Assembly (NCBI GenBank): GCA_024405335.1
Contig: JAKSOX010000052.1
Location: 1 to 10,744, forward strand
Reading direction: 5' to 3'
From: Kiritimatiellia bacterium
Lineage (GTDB): Bacteria > Verrucomicrobiota > Kiritimatiellia > RFP12 > UBA1067
Length of the DNA stretch: 10,744 nt
Part shown: positions 1 to 6,874 of the stretch, piece by piece
How the letters are laid out: each line of letters opens with the position of its first letter
Position numbering within the stretch: the first letter of the stretch is position 1
Position numbers and translations under genes: made by a program
The notes under the pieces: generated by a model
Told to the model about the DNA's origin: nothing
Databases searched by the model: none
The model's input: the letters and a program-made list of their open reading frames with translations, nothing else

Positions 1-6
1 CACAAC

Positions 7-870
7 ATGAACGATGCAATCAAATGCGGAATGGTCGCGGCGCTGGCGGGTTTGGCCGGTTGCGGCGACGTGAATGCGGCGCAGGAGGCGAAGAACGCGC
101 CCGCGCCGACGACGTCGTGCAAGGAGACGGTGGTCTCCAACGCCGACGGTTCCGTGACCCGAACGCGCACGGAAACGAAAGAATTCAAGGACGAAGCGGG
201 CAACGTGATCGGCCACGAGACGAGCACGTACACCGAGACTACGTTCGAAGGCGACAAGCCCGCGGCGAAAGAAGGCGACAAGGGCGGAAAGCCCGCCGAC
301 GCGGAGAAAGACGACGCGAAAAAAGGCGACGCGGCGGAAGCCGCGCGGCCGGCGGCGCCCGCCGTGGCGACGGATGCGTTCCTCGGGCTCAAATTCGGCG
401 AAGCGGTTCCCGGCGCGGACAAGGCCGAAGACGTGCCCGGCGAACCCGCGCTCAAGGCCGTGAAGTTCACGCCCGCGAAGAAGCTCGCCGGTTTCGACGA
501 CTACTACGCCTACGTGACGCCCAAGACGCACAAGCTCGTGAAGGTGTGCGCGTGCGCCAAGGAGGCCGTGGACGGCGGCACGTTCGGCCGCAGGCACTAC
601 CTCGTGGAGGCGCTGGAGAAGCGCTATCGCACGTGGGCGCGTTTGGCGAGCTTCACGCTGCCGTACTACGTGTTCGACGTGGGGCCGGACAGAGGCGTGT
701 CGATCTGCCTTGTCGGCGCTTCGGACGACTACGAGACGGTGATCGCGGCGTGGGACGACGCGGCGGCGCGTCTGGCGCGCGACGAGTACCGCGAGCTGCG
801 CGACGAGGCCTACCGCCAGGCGGTGGAGCGGCGCAACAGCCGCGTCCAGGAAGCGGCCAGCGCGTTCTGA
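7..870 (+). CDS. Putative lipoprotein of unknown function
   Basis: A 287-residue protein I do not recognise. Its N-terminus has a short hydrophobic stretch ending in a lipobox (L-A-G-C, Cys19), so it is probably a lipid-anchored envelope protein. Residues about 43-80 hold two similar Thr-rich segments (an ADGSVTRTRTET unit, then an AGNVIGHETSTYTET unit), which look like a short beta-strand repeat. Residues about 81-122 are a low-complexity Lys/Asp/Gly/Ala linker. A folded C-terminal domain follows, beginning near DAFLGLKFGE (123-132), containing a CACA motif (181-184) and ending in a charged, probably helical Arg/Glu-rich tail. The start is uncertain: the frame stays open to the left window edge and the ribosome site lies outside, so a longer N-terminus is possible. 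The internal ATG at 31 would give a very short signal. A strong terminator follows, so it ends its own transcription unit. Function unknown. Confidence 0.8.
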   Translation: MNDAIKCGMVAALAGLAGCGDVNAAQEAKNAPAPTTSCKETVVSNADGSVTRTRTETKEFKDEAGNVIGHETSTYTETTFEGDKPAAKEGDKGGKPADAEKDDAKKGDAAEAARPAAPAVATDAFLGLKFGEAVPGADKAEDVPGEPALKAVKFTPAKKLAGFDDYYAYVTPKTHKLVKVCACAKEAVDGGTFGRRHYLVEALEKRYRTWARLASFTLPYYVFDVGPDRGVSICLVGASDDYETVIAAWDDAAARLARDEYRELRDEAYRQAVERRNSRVQEAASAF

Positions 871-910
871 CGCGTTCGCGGGGGCGGTTCGAGGCCGCCG
901 ACCGGAACGT

Positions 911-956
911 GCGCGCGGGGCGTGGTTGAACCACGTTCCGCGCGCCGCCTTTTTTT
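911..956 (+). terminator. Intrinsic terminator after the lipoprotein gene
   Basis: A 15-bp stem pairs 911-925 with 931-945 around a TTGAA loop. All pairs are Watson-Crick except two G-U pairs. After a short CGCC comes a run of seven T (950-956). It lies 40 nt past the lipoprotein stop codon and separates that gene from the next transcription unit. Confidence 0.88.
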
Positions 957-964
957 GGTATACT
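936..964 (+). promoter_or_regulatory. Candidate promoter for the ETF-QO-led operon
   Basis: TATACT at 959-964 is a good -10 box, preceded by GG (GGTATACT). The -35 position with a 17-nt spacer is TTCCGC (936-941), which is weak and lies inside the right arm of the terminator stem. The same GGTATA(A/C)T box recurs at the right end of the window, which supports it as a promoter element of this genome. Transcription would start near 970-972. Confidence 0.55.
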
Positions 965-972
965 CTTCCGCC

Positions 973-1020
973 ATGGAAAGCAAAGAAACGTTTCAGCGGA
1001 AAGGGCGGTTCGAGCCATGA
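973..1020 (+). CDS. Possible 15-residue leader peptide, nearly leaderless
   Basis: The frame encodes MESKETFQRKGRFEP, and its TGA stop (1018-1020) overlaps the ETF-QO start codon as ATGA. Its ATG lies only 8 nt after the predicted -10 box, so the transcript would begin within a few bases of the start codon. There is no Shine-Dalgarno sequence in front of it. A real peptide would couple its translation to that of the downstream gene, but a 15-codon frame can also arise by chance. No protein family is recognisable. Confidence 0.25.
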   Translation: MESKETFQRKGRFEP

Positions 1021-2606
1021 TCGAGACGGACGTGCTGGTGGTGGGGGCTGGTCCCGCTGGGCTCGCGACTGCGATCGCGCTGCGCCGCAAAAGCAAGGCC
1101 GTGCGCGTGCTGGTGCTGGACAAGGGGCGGAATCCCGGCAGCCACGTGCTTTCCGGCGCGATCGTGGACGACGGCGACCTGGGCGATCTGCTCACGCCCG
1201 AGGAAATCGCAAAGCTGCCCGTGGAAGCGCGCGTGACGCGCGAGAGTTTCCGCGCAATCCTCTCGTCCGGCTTTTCCGCGAAGATTCCCTGGGTGCCGCC
1301 GATGATGAGCAGCAAGGGGTATCCCGTGGGTTCGCTTTCAAAGATCGCGGCGTACCTCGCGCAGATCGCCGAAAAGGAAGGCGCCGCGGTGATGACGGGT
1401 TACGCCGTCACGGAACTCGTGGAGGAAAACGGGCGCGTCGTCGGCGCGCGGACGGGCGCGAAGGGCGTGGACAAGGCGGGCCGGCCGAAGTCCAACCACC
1501 TTCCCCCCGAGGAAATCCGCGCGCGCGCAGTGGTGTTGGCCGAAGGCGGCGCGGGCATCCTCACGGACAAGCTGATCGCCGCCAAGGGACTGCAGGGCGC
1601 GAAGCCGCAGACGTACGCGCTGGCGATCAAGGAACTGGTCGAACTGCCCAAGCCGGACGGCCGCGGCGGCGAAGTGATGCACACGTTCGGCTGGCCAGCG
1701 GATCTGGCGACCTACGGCGGCGGTTTCGTGTACCACGTTTCCGACGTGCAGGCGATGGTTGGCTACGCGTACGCGCTCGACTACCGCAATCCGGCGGACG
1801 ACCCGTTCGAGCTTTTCCGCGCGTTCAAGGGGTCGAAGGCGGTGCAGGACCACGTGCGCGGCGGCAAAACGGTCGCCTACGGCGCCAAGCTGATTCCCGA
1901 AGGCGGCTACTACGCCGTGCCGAAGCCGTACGCGCCAGGCGTGCTGATCGTGGGCGACGGCGCGGGGCTCGTGGACACGCTGCGCATCAAGGGCGTGCAC
2001 ATGGCGTTCGCGAGCGGCGTGTGCGCCGCCGAGGCGATTCTCGCGTGCGGTCCGGGCGAAGACCCCGGCGAGCGCTATTTCGAACGGCTCAAGCGCACGC
2101 GCGGCTGGCGCGAACTCAAGCGCGTGCGGAACGTGCGCGCGGGATTCCAGTACGGCGTGCCCGCGGGCGTGGCGATGGCGGGCTTCGCGTGGATGACGCG
2201 CGGCGCGTTCCCGTGGTGGCGCGTGGGCTCCGCCGAGGAGGACCGCGCGGCGCTGGCCGAACTCGGCGCGGCGGCGAAGCGCCGCGCGCCATGGCCGGAA
2301 CCGGTCGGACCGGACCGGCTCACGGACGTGTTCCTGAGCGGCACCCGGCACGACGAAGACCAGCCGTGCCACCTGCGGATCGCGGATCCCGCGGCGTGCG
2401 CCGTCTGCCGGGAGAAGTTCGGCGCGCCGTGCACGCGGTTCTGTCCGGCGGAAGTGTACCGGACGCCGGAAACGGCGGACGGGGGGATGCAGGCGGATTT
2501 CTCGAATTGCCTGCATTGCAAGACTTGCAAAATCAAGTGTCCTTATGGTAATATTGAGTGGCTTTTTCCACAAGGCGGAGAAGGCCCGCGGTATACGAGA
2601 ATGTGA
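1017..2606 (+). CDS. Electron transfer flavoprotein:quinone oxidoreductase (ETF-QO, ETFDH/FixC-FixX type)
   Basis: A 529-residue membrane-associated flavoenzyme, close to the usual family length of about 550. It passes electrons from reduced electron transfer flavoprotein to the quinone pool. The N-terminus has the FAD-binding loop GAGPAG (10-15) and the family's GSHVLSGAIV segment. The C-terminus matches the ETF-QO iron-sulfur domain: RFCPAEVY, CLHCKTC and a GGEGPRYTRM ending. The Cys set is richer than in the human enzyme, with Cys461, 464, 472, 476, 498, 501, 504 and 508. Human ETF-QO uses four for one [4Fe-4S] cluster. The start at 1017 has GAAAGGG about 10 nt upstream. It is first in the operon and lies 11 nt before the next gene. 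EtfA and EtfB are not in the window, so its electron donor is encoded elsewhere. Identity is firm; the number of clusters is not. Confidence 0.95.
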   Translation: MIETDVLVVGAGPAGLATAIALRRKSKAVRVLVLDKGRNPGSHVLSGAIVDDGDLGDLLTPEEIAKLPVEARVTRESFRAILSSGFSAKIPWVPPMMSSKGYPVGSLSKIAAYLAQIAEKEGAAVMTGYAVTELVEENGRVVGARTGAKGVDKAGRPKSNHLPPEEIRARAVVLAEGGAGILTDKLIAAKGLQGAKPQTYALAIKELVELPKPDGRGGEVMHTFGWPADLATYGGGFVYHVSDVQAMVGYAYALDYRNPADDPFELFRAFKGSKAVQDHVRGGKTVAYGAKLIPEGGYYAVPKPYAPGVLIVGDGAGLVDTLRIKGVHMAFASGVCAAEAILACGPGEDPGERYFERLKRTRGWRELKRVRNVRAGFQYGVPAGVAMAGFAWMTRGAFPWWRVGSAEEDRAALAELGAAAKRRAPWPEPVGPDRLTDVFLSGTRHDEDQPCHLRIADPAACAVCREKFGAPCTRFCPAEVYRTPETADGGMQADFSNCLHCKTCKIKCPYGNIEWLFPQGGEGPRYTRM

Positions 2607-2617
2607 AGAGAAACACG

Positions 2618-4009
2618 ATGGATTTGAGCGCGAACAGACGGGATTTCCTGAAAGGGGCGGCGTTGGCGGCGAGCTTTCTGCCGCATTTCGCCATTTTGGG
2701 CGACGACAAGGCGGCGTTGCCGGAGGACAAGCGTCCGATCGGCCCCGACGACGACACGATCAACGTGGCGATGATCGGCTGGGGCGCGGAAGGACGCGTC
2801 CTTTCCGCGTCCATTGCGCGCATACCGGGCGTGCGCGTGCGGGCCGTGTGCGACATCTGGAAGTTCCAGTGCCAGCAGGCGAAGGCGTTCTTCAAGGGCT
2901 ACGGCATGGACGTGAACGTCTACGAAGACTACCGCGAGATGCTGGCGAAGGAGGACAAGAACGTCGACGCCGTGGTGGTGGCCACGCCCGACTGGATGCA
3001 CTGCGAACACACGTGCGCGTGCCTCCGCGCGGGCAAGCACGTCTACTGCGAGAAGGAGATGTCCAACCGGCTGGAGCAGGCGGCGGAGATGTGCCGCGTG
3101 CAGAAGGAGACGGGCAAGCTGCTGCAGATCGGCCACCAGCGCCGTTCCAACCCGCGCTACCGCCACTGCTTCGAGCACGTGGTGCCAGAGATGCTCGGGC
3201 GCGTCACCACGGCCTACGCGCAGTGGAACCGCACGCTCGCGCCGTTTTTCCACGTGAAGAAGCCGCCGAAGCAGGAACTGCTCACGAAGTACGGCTACGA
3301 AAACCCCGAGCAGTACCTCAACTGGCGCTGGTTCCACAAGTACGGCGGCGGATCGATGGTGGACCTCGGTTCCCACCAGATCGACCTCTTCTTCTGGTGC
3401 TGGGGCGTGCCGCCGTCGAGCGTCACCGCGATCGGCGGGCGGGACGCGTTCACGCCCCGCCGCCAGACGTACGACCGCGTGTACTGCATCTACGAATTCC
3501 AGATGCCGGACGGCACGAAGAACGAGGCCGTGTACCAGGTGATTTCCTCCAACGCGCGCGGCGGCTTCTACGAGCAGTTCATGGGCGAGAAGGCCGCGCT
3601 CACGATCGCCGAGATTTCCGCGCGCGGCAACGCCGTCCAGCGCGAGATCCGCGGCGGCGGCTACACCGACCAGGAGTGGCAGGCGTTCATCGACAAGGGG
3701 TACATCCTGCCGACGGAGGGCGACCAGATCAAGAAGGAAGTGACGAAGGACATCGCGGTGGACACGCGCATTTCAGCGCAGGCGACGGGCAATCCCCTCG
3801 CCGTGGAAATGAACAAGCCCGCGCACATGCCGCACCTCGAGAACTTCTTCGCCGCCTGCCGCCACGGCGTGCCGCTGAACTGCCCGTGCGAACTCGCCTA
3901 CGAGAGCGCCGTGGCCGTGCTCGCCGCGAACGTCGCGGCCGATTCGCACCAGACGCACTATTTCAAGCCGGAGGACTTCAAAGTGCCGCCGAGGAAGGCC
4001 GAGGGCTGA
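2618..4009 (+). CDS. Gfo/Idh/MocA family oxidoreductase with Tat signal
   Basis: A 463-residue NAD(P)-dependent sugar or cyclitol dehydrogenase-like protein of unknown substrate. The N-terminus holds a twin-arginine signal (RRDFLKG, Arg7-Arg8, then a hydrophobic stretch to about residue 27), so it should be exported folded. The Rossmann loop is GWGAEG (54-59). The family's EKP-type loop appears as CEKEMSN (Lys146), with Glu where Pro is usual. The C-terminal part has GGSMVDLGSHQID (244-256), with the expected Asp249 and His253. I chose ATG 2618 because it places the Tat motif at the N-terminus and has GAAGAG 7 nt upstream. An in-frame GTG at 2558 would overlap ETF-QO, lacks a ribosome site and adds 20 residues before the signal. 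Exported Gfo/Idh/MocA proteins are common in planctomycetes and relatives. Genomic context does not reveal the substrate. Confidence 0.92.
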   Translation: MDLSANRRDFLKGAALAASFLPHFAILGDDKAALPEDKRPIGPDDDTINVAMIGWGAEGRVLSASIARIPGVRVRAVCDIWKFQCQQAKAFFKGYGMDVNVYEDYREMLAKEDKNVDAVVVATPDWMHCEHTCACLRAGKHVYCEKEMSNRLEQAAEMCRVQKETGKLLQIGHQRRSNPRYRHCFEHVVPEMLGRVTTAYAQWNRTLAPFFHVKKPPKQELLTKYGYENPEQYLNWRWFHKYGGGSMVDLGSHQIDLFFWCWGVPPSSVTAIGGRDAFTPRRQTYDRVYCIYEFQMPDGTKNEAVYQVISSNARGGFYEQFMGEKAALTIAEISARGNAVQREIRGGGYTDQEWQAFIDKGYILPTEGDQIKKEVTKDIAVDTRISAQATGNPLAVEMNKPAHMPHLENFFAACRHGVPLNCPCELAYESAVAVLAANVAADSHQTHYFKPEDFKVPPRKAEG

Positions 4010-4075
4010 AAGCGGCGGCCGGGCGCGCAGCGCGCGGGAAACGAGTTTGGAAATCCGAAGCAAGGAGAAAAGGAA

Positions 4076-4756
4076 ATGCTGAACATCGTCAAAGACATCG
4101 ACAACCGCGTGGCCGTCAAGCACGTGCTCATGAGCGTGAGCGACAAGACGGGCCTTGAGACGTTCGTGCCGGCGCTCGTGAAGGCCTGTCCGGGCGTGAA
4201 GATCTACTCCACCGGCGGCACGTATTCGAAGGTGAAGGAAATCCTCGGCGACGCCGCGCAGGACGTGCTGGTGGCGGTTTCCGACTACACCGGCCAGCCC
4301 GAAATGCAGGGCGGACTCGTGAAGACGCTCGATTTCAAGATCTACCTCGGGCTTCTGTCCGAGAAGTACAACGCCGCCCACCAGGCGGATCTCAAACGCC
4401 TTTCGGCGCAGCCGATCGACATGGTGGTGGTGAACCTCTACCCGTTCAAGGAAACGGTCGCCAAGCCGGGCGTCACGCCCGAAATGGCCCGCACGAACAT
4501 CGACATCGGCGGTCCGTGCATGGTGCGCGCCTCCGCGAAGAACTACCTGCGCGTCGCGTCCGTAACCGATCCGCTCGACTACGGCAACCTCGCGAACGAG
4601 CTCGCCGACCACGGCGGCACGCTCGGCCTCGACACGCGCTTCAAGCTCATGAAGAAGGCCTTCGCGCACACGGCCGCGTACGACGCGGCGATCGCGGGAT
4701 TCTTCACCTCCACCCCGTGGGAAACGGTGGAAAAGACCTACGAGTACAAGGCCTGA
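4076..4756 (+). CDS. purH: Stand-alone IMP cyclohydrolase (N-terminal domain of PurH only)
   Basis: A 226-residue protein covering only the MGS-like IMP cyclohydrolase domain of PurH, which normally has about 520 residues. It closes the ring of FAICAR to give IMP, the last step of purine synthesis. Landmarks are SVSDKTGL (20-27), YSTGGTY (44-50), VKTL (82-85), NLYPF (120-124), NIDIGG (141-146) and ASAKN (152-156). The residues matching the human ATIC active site are all present: Lys83, Tyr122, Asp143 and Lys155. The usual KTLHPKIHGG segment reads KTLDFKIYLG. The frame ends naturally and the next gene starts on its stop codon, so this is not a local frameshift: no AICAR transformylase domain follows. 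A strong ribosome site (AAGGAG, 4062-4067) precedes the ATG. The transformylase must be encoded elsewhere. Confidence 0.9.
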   Translation: MLNIVKDIDNRVAVKHVLMSVSDKTGLETFVPALVKACPGVKIYSTGGTYSKVKEILGDAAQDVLVAVSDYTGQPEMQGGLVKTLDFKIYLGLLSEKYNAAHQADLKRLSAQPIDMVVVNLYPFKETVAKPGVTPEMARTNIDIGGPCMVRASAKNYLRVASVTDPLDYGNLANELADHGGTLGLDTRFKLMKKAFAHTAAYDAAIAGFFTSTPWETVEKTYEYKA

Positions 4757-5424
4757 TGAAGCGCATCGCGATATTGGGAGCGGGCCGTTTCGGATCGTCG
4801 CTCGCCACGGCGCTGGCGGAAGCCGGCGAAGAGGTGGTCGTGATCGACCGCAACGGATCGCTCGTGCAGGCGCTTTCCGGCTCCGTGTCGTTCGCCGTGC
4901 AGGGGGACGCCACGAACGCGCGCGCGCTGGAGGAGGCGGGCGTCAAGGAGTGCGACGTCGCGGTGGTGGCCATCGGTTCCAACATCGAAGCGTCCACGCT
5001 CGCCACGGCGAACTGCAAGGAACTCGAGGTGCCAGTGGTGATCGCGAAGGCGTCGAGCGAACTCCACGGCCGCATCCTCAAGAAACTCGGCGCCGACCAG
5101 ATCGTGTTTCCGGACCGCGATTCCGCCAAGCGCCTCGCGAAAGCCGTCTCGAACTACGGCGCGCTCGACCTGCTGGAACTTTCCGAGGGCGTTTCCCTGG
5201 CGGAAATCGACGCGCCCGAAGTGTGCAGCGGCAAGTCGCTCGCCCAGGCCGACGTCCGCAAGAAATACGGGGTCACCGTGATTTGCGTGCGCCGCCTGGA
5301 CGAAAACCCCAAGAAGCCCCGCGCCATCGTGGTGCCGGGCCCGAACGACGTGATCCGCGCGGACGACCGTCTGATCGTGTTCGGTTCCGCGCACGACATC
5401 GACGCGCTCACGGGCCGTCGTTGA
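4756..5424 (+). CDS. ktrA: KtrA/TrkA-type RCK potassium-uptake regulatory protein
   Basis: A 222-residue cytoplasmic RCK protein, the usual length for a single-RCK KtrA subunit; classical TrkA has two RCK units and is about twice as long. The RCK_N Rossmann fold has GAGRFG (8-13) and the adenosine-ribose acid Asp31, and continues through QGDATN and a GADQIVFPDRDSA segment. From about 135 to the end is an RCK_C domain (LLELSEGVSLAEI through RADDRLIVFGS). Such proteins bind ATP/ADP or NAD(H) and gate a KtrB/TrkH channel, but no channel gene is in this window. ATG 4756 shares one base with the purH stop (TGATG), a typical coupled start. Longer upstream extensions of the frame would lie inside purH and show no homology. 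Confidence 0.88.
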   Translation: MKRIAILGAGRFGSSLATALAEAGEEVVVIDRNGSLVQALSGSVSFAVQGDATNARALEEAGVKECDVAVVAIGSNIEASTLATANCKELEVPVVIAKASSELHGRILKKLGADQIVFPDRDSAKRLAKAVSNYGALDLLELSEGVSLAEIDAPEVCSGKSLAQADVRKKYGVTVICVRRLDENPKKPRAIVVPGPNDVIRADDRLIVFGSAHDIDALTGRR

Positions 5425-5441
5425 GGAGGTTCGAGGGCTTG

Positions 5442-6296
5442 ATGCGCAAGTCGTCAGCAACGCCGGTTCTGGCGTTCGGCGCGTCGTTGCTCGCGTTCTT
5501 CGTCGCCTACGCCGGCACGTTCCGCCGGGCGGCGGATTTGTATCTCCATTCTCCCGAAGAGGACATGAGCTTCGCGTGGCTGGTGCCCGTCGTGTCCCTC
5601 TACGCGCTGTGGTGCGAGCGGGACGCGCTCAAGGCCGCGTTCGCCGAAGCCCGTTTTTCGTGGGCCGGGCTCGCGCTTTCCGCGCCGCTCGTCGCGTGCG
5701 GGCTTCTGGGCGTGCGCGGCGTGCAGCTCCGTCTGGAGCTGGTGGCGTTCGCGGGGCTGTGCGTGACCCTGCCCTGGACGTTTCTCGGCTGGCGCTTCGC
5801 GCGGCTCGTGCTTTTTCCGGCGGCGTATCTGCTGTTCCTGGTGCCGCTTTCCACGTTCCTCGATTTCGCCACCATCCATCTGCGCTACGTCGCGAGCGGC
5901 GCCGCGTTGGGCGTGTTGCGCCTTTTCGGCGTGGACGCGGTGCGCGAGGGCACGGCCGTGGTGTCGCACGGCGCGCACCCGTTCGCCGTGGACGTGGCCG
6001 AGCCCTGCAGCGGACTCCGTTCGCTCTTCGCGCTGATGGCGCTCACGGCGGCCTACGCGAATTTCACGCAGCGCACGTGGGCGAAACGCGGGCTGCTTTT
6101 CCTCTGCTCCGTGCCGCTTGCCGTGCTCGGCAACGTCGCGCGCATCCTGTCCATTTGCCTGGTGGCGAGCTGCTGTTCGCCGGAATTCGCCACGGGGTTC
6201 TACCACGACTATTCCGGATTCGTCGTTTTCGGCGTCGCGATTTTCGCGATGGTGGCCGTCGGGGAGGGGCTCGCCAAATGGCCGCGCGCGAACTGA
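5442..6296 (+). CDS. Exosortase (PEP-CTERM protein-sorting transpeptidase)
   Basis: A 284-residue polytopic membrane protein with about eight hydrophobic segments. Exosortases cleave C-terminal PEP-CTERM-type anchors of exported proteins and are thought to transfer them to another molecule at the cell envelope. All three conserved catalytic positions are visible: Cys189 in EPCSGLRSL, Arg234 in LGNVARIL and His255 in FYHDYSG. The N-terminal FAWLVPVVSLYALW segment matches the family's first conserved region. The start is ATG 5442, with GAGGAGG at 5423-5429 overlapping the preceding stop and a closer GAGGG at 5433-5437. The TTG immediately before it cannot be excluded. Its 3' end overlaps the EpsI-like gene by 19 nt. 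I cannot assign a numbered exosortase subtype from sequence alone, and no PEP-CTERM substrate is encoded here. Confidence 0.93.
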   Translation: MRKSSATPVLAFGASLLAFFVAYAGTFRRAADLYLHSPEEDMSFAWLVPVVSLYALWCERDALKAAFAEARFSWAGLALSAPLVACGLLGVRGVQLRLELVAFAGLCVTLPWTFLGWRFARLVLFPAAYLLFLVPLSTFLDFATIHLRYVASGAALGVLRLFGVDAVREGTAVVSHGAHPFAVDVAEPCSGLRSLFALMALTAAYANFTQRTWAKRGLLFLCSVPLAVLGNVARILSICLVASCCSPEFATGFYHDYSGFVVFGVAIFAMVAVGEGLAKWPRAN

Positions 6297-6874
6297 TCGG
6301 ACCCGTTCTGGCGGCGGCGTTTTTCGTCGGCGCGTTCGCGTTCCAGCTTTCGACGCCGGAAGCGGCCGTGTGCGCCGCGCCCGCGGCGGAACTGCGCGAC
6401 AAGCCCGGTTTCGCGGCGACGGACGAGGAAATGGCCGAATCCGAGAAGAAGGTGCTGCCGGCCGACACCGTGGTCCTGCGCAAGCGCTACACGGCGGAAT
6501 CGGGCGAGACGTTCCTGCAGTCGCTCGTGGTGGGCGGTGCGCGCCGGGCGTCCATCCACCGCCCCGAACTGTGCCTGCCCTCGCAGGGTTACCGCATGGC
6601 GTCGCCGCGCACGGTCGCCGTGGCGGGGCGCGACTGGCGGCTCGTGGACTTCGAAGGCAAGGGATCGCACGGCACGCTCGCCTACACGTTTTTCAACCAG
6701 GCCGGTTTCCGGACGGCGTCCCACGTGGCGCGCATTTTCCGCGACGTGTGGGACCGGTCGGTGCTGAACCGCGTCGACCGCTGGGTGATGTGCACGGTTC
6801 TGGGCGCGCGGGACGACGCGCGGCTCGTGGCTTTCCTGGAACAAGCCGGAAAGGATCTGCAGCGCGATGAATAA
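6278..6874 (+). CDS. epsI: EpsI-like exosortase-associated protein (DUF3485 type)
   Basis: A 198-residue protein with one N-terminal hydrophobic segment (about 6-24) and the rest probably outside the cytoplasm. The diagnostic motif is HRPELCLPSQGYRM (94-107), matching the His-x-Pro-x-x-Cys-Leu-Pro signature of EpsI proteins, with His94 and Cys99. EpsI is encoded beside, or fused to the C-terminus of, exosortases in exopolysaccharide-linked systems. Its biochemical role is not settled. Here it is a separate gene starting inside the exosortase gene: ATG 6278 has GGGGAGGGG (6261-6269) 8 nt upstream, so a shared start by coupling is likely. The frame is open further upstream, but only antisense to none and overlapping the exosortase, with no second ribosome site. 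It overlaps the next gene by 8 nt. Confidence 0.88.
   Translation: MAARELIGPVLAAAFFVGAFAFQLSTPEAAVCAAPAAELRDKPGFAATDEEMAESEKKVLPADTVVLRKRYTAESGETFLQSLVVGGARRASIHRPELCLPSQGYRMASPRTVAVAGRDWRLVDFEGKGSHGTLAYTFFNQAGFRTASHVARIFRDVWDRSVLNRVDRWVMCTVLGARDDARLVAFLEQAGKDLQRDE

Noticed and set aside
653..1315. Long minus-strand frames opposite the ETF-QO, GT4 and malic enzyme genes
   Set aside because: They are antisense artefacts of GC-rich codon bias: Arg/Ala/His-rich, with no motifs and no ribosome sites.
2558..2617. GTG 2558 as the start of the Gfo/Idh/MocA gene
   Set aside because: It would overlap ETF-QO by 49 nt, lacks a Shine-Dalgarno sequence and puts 20 unlikely residues before the Tat motif.
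4021..4036. GC-rich hairpin between the oxidoreductase and purH genes as a terminator
   Set aside because: The stem is only about five pairs (CGCGC/GCGCG) and no T-run follows.
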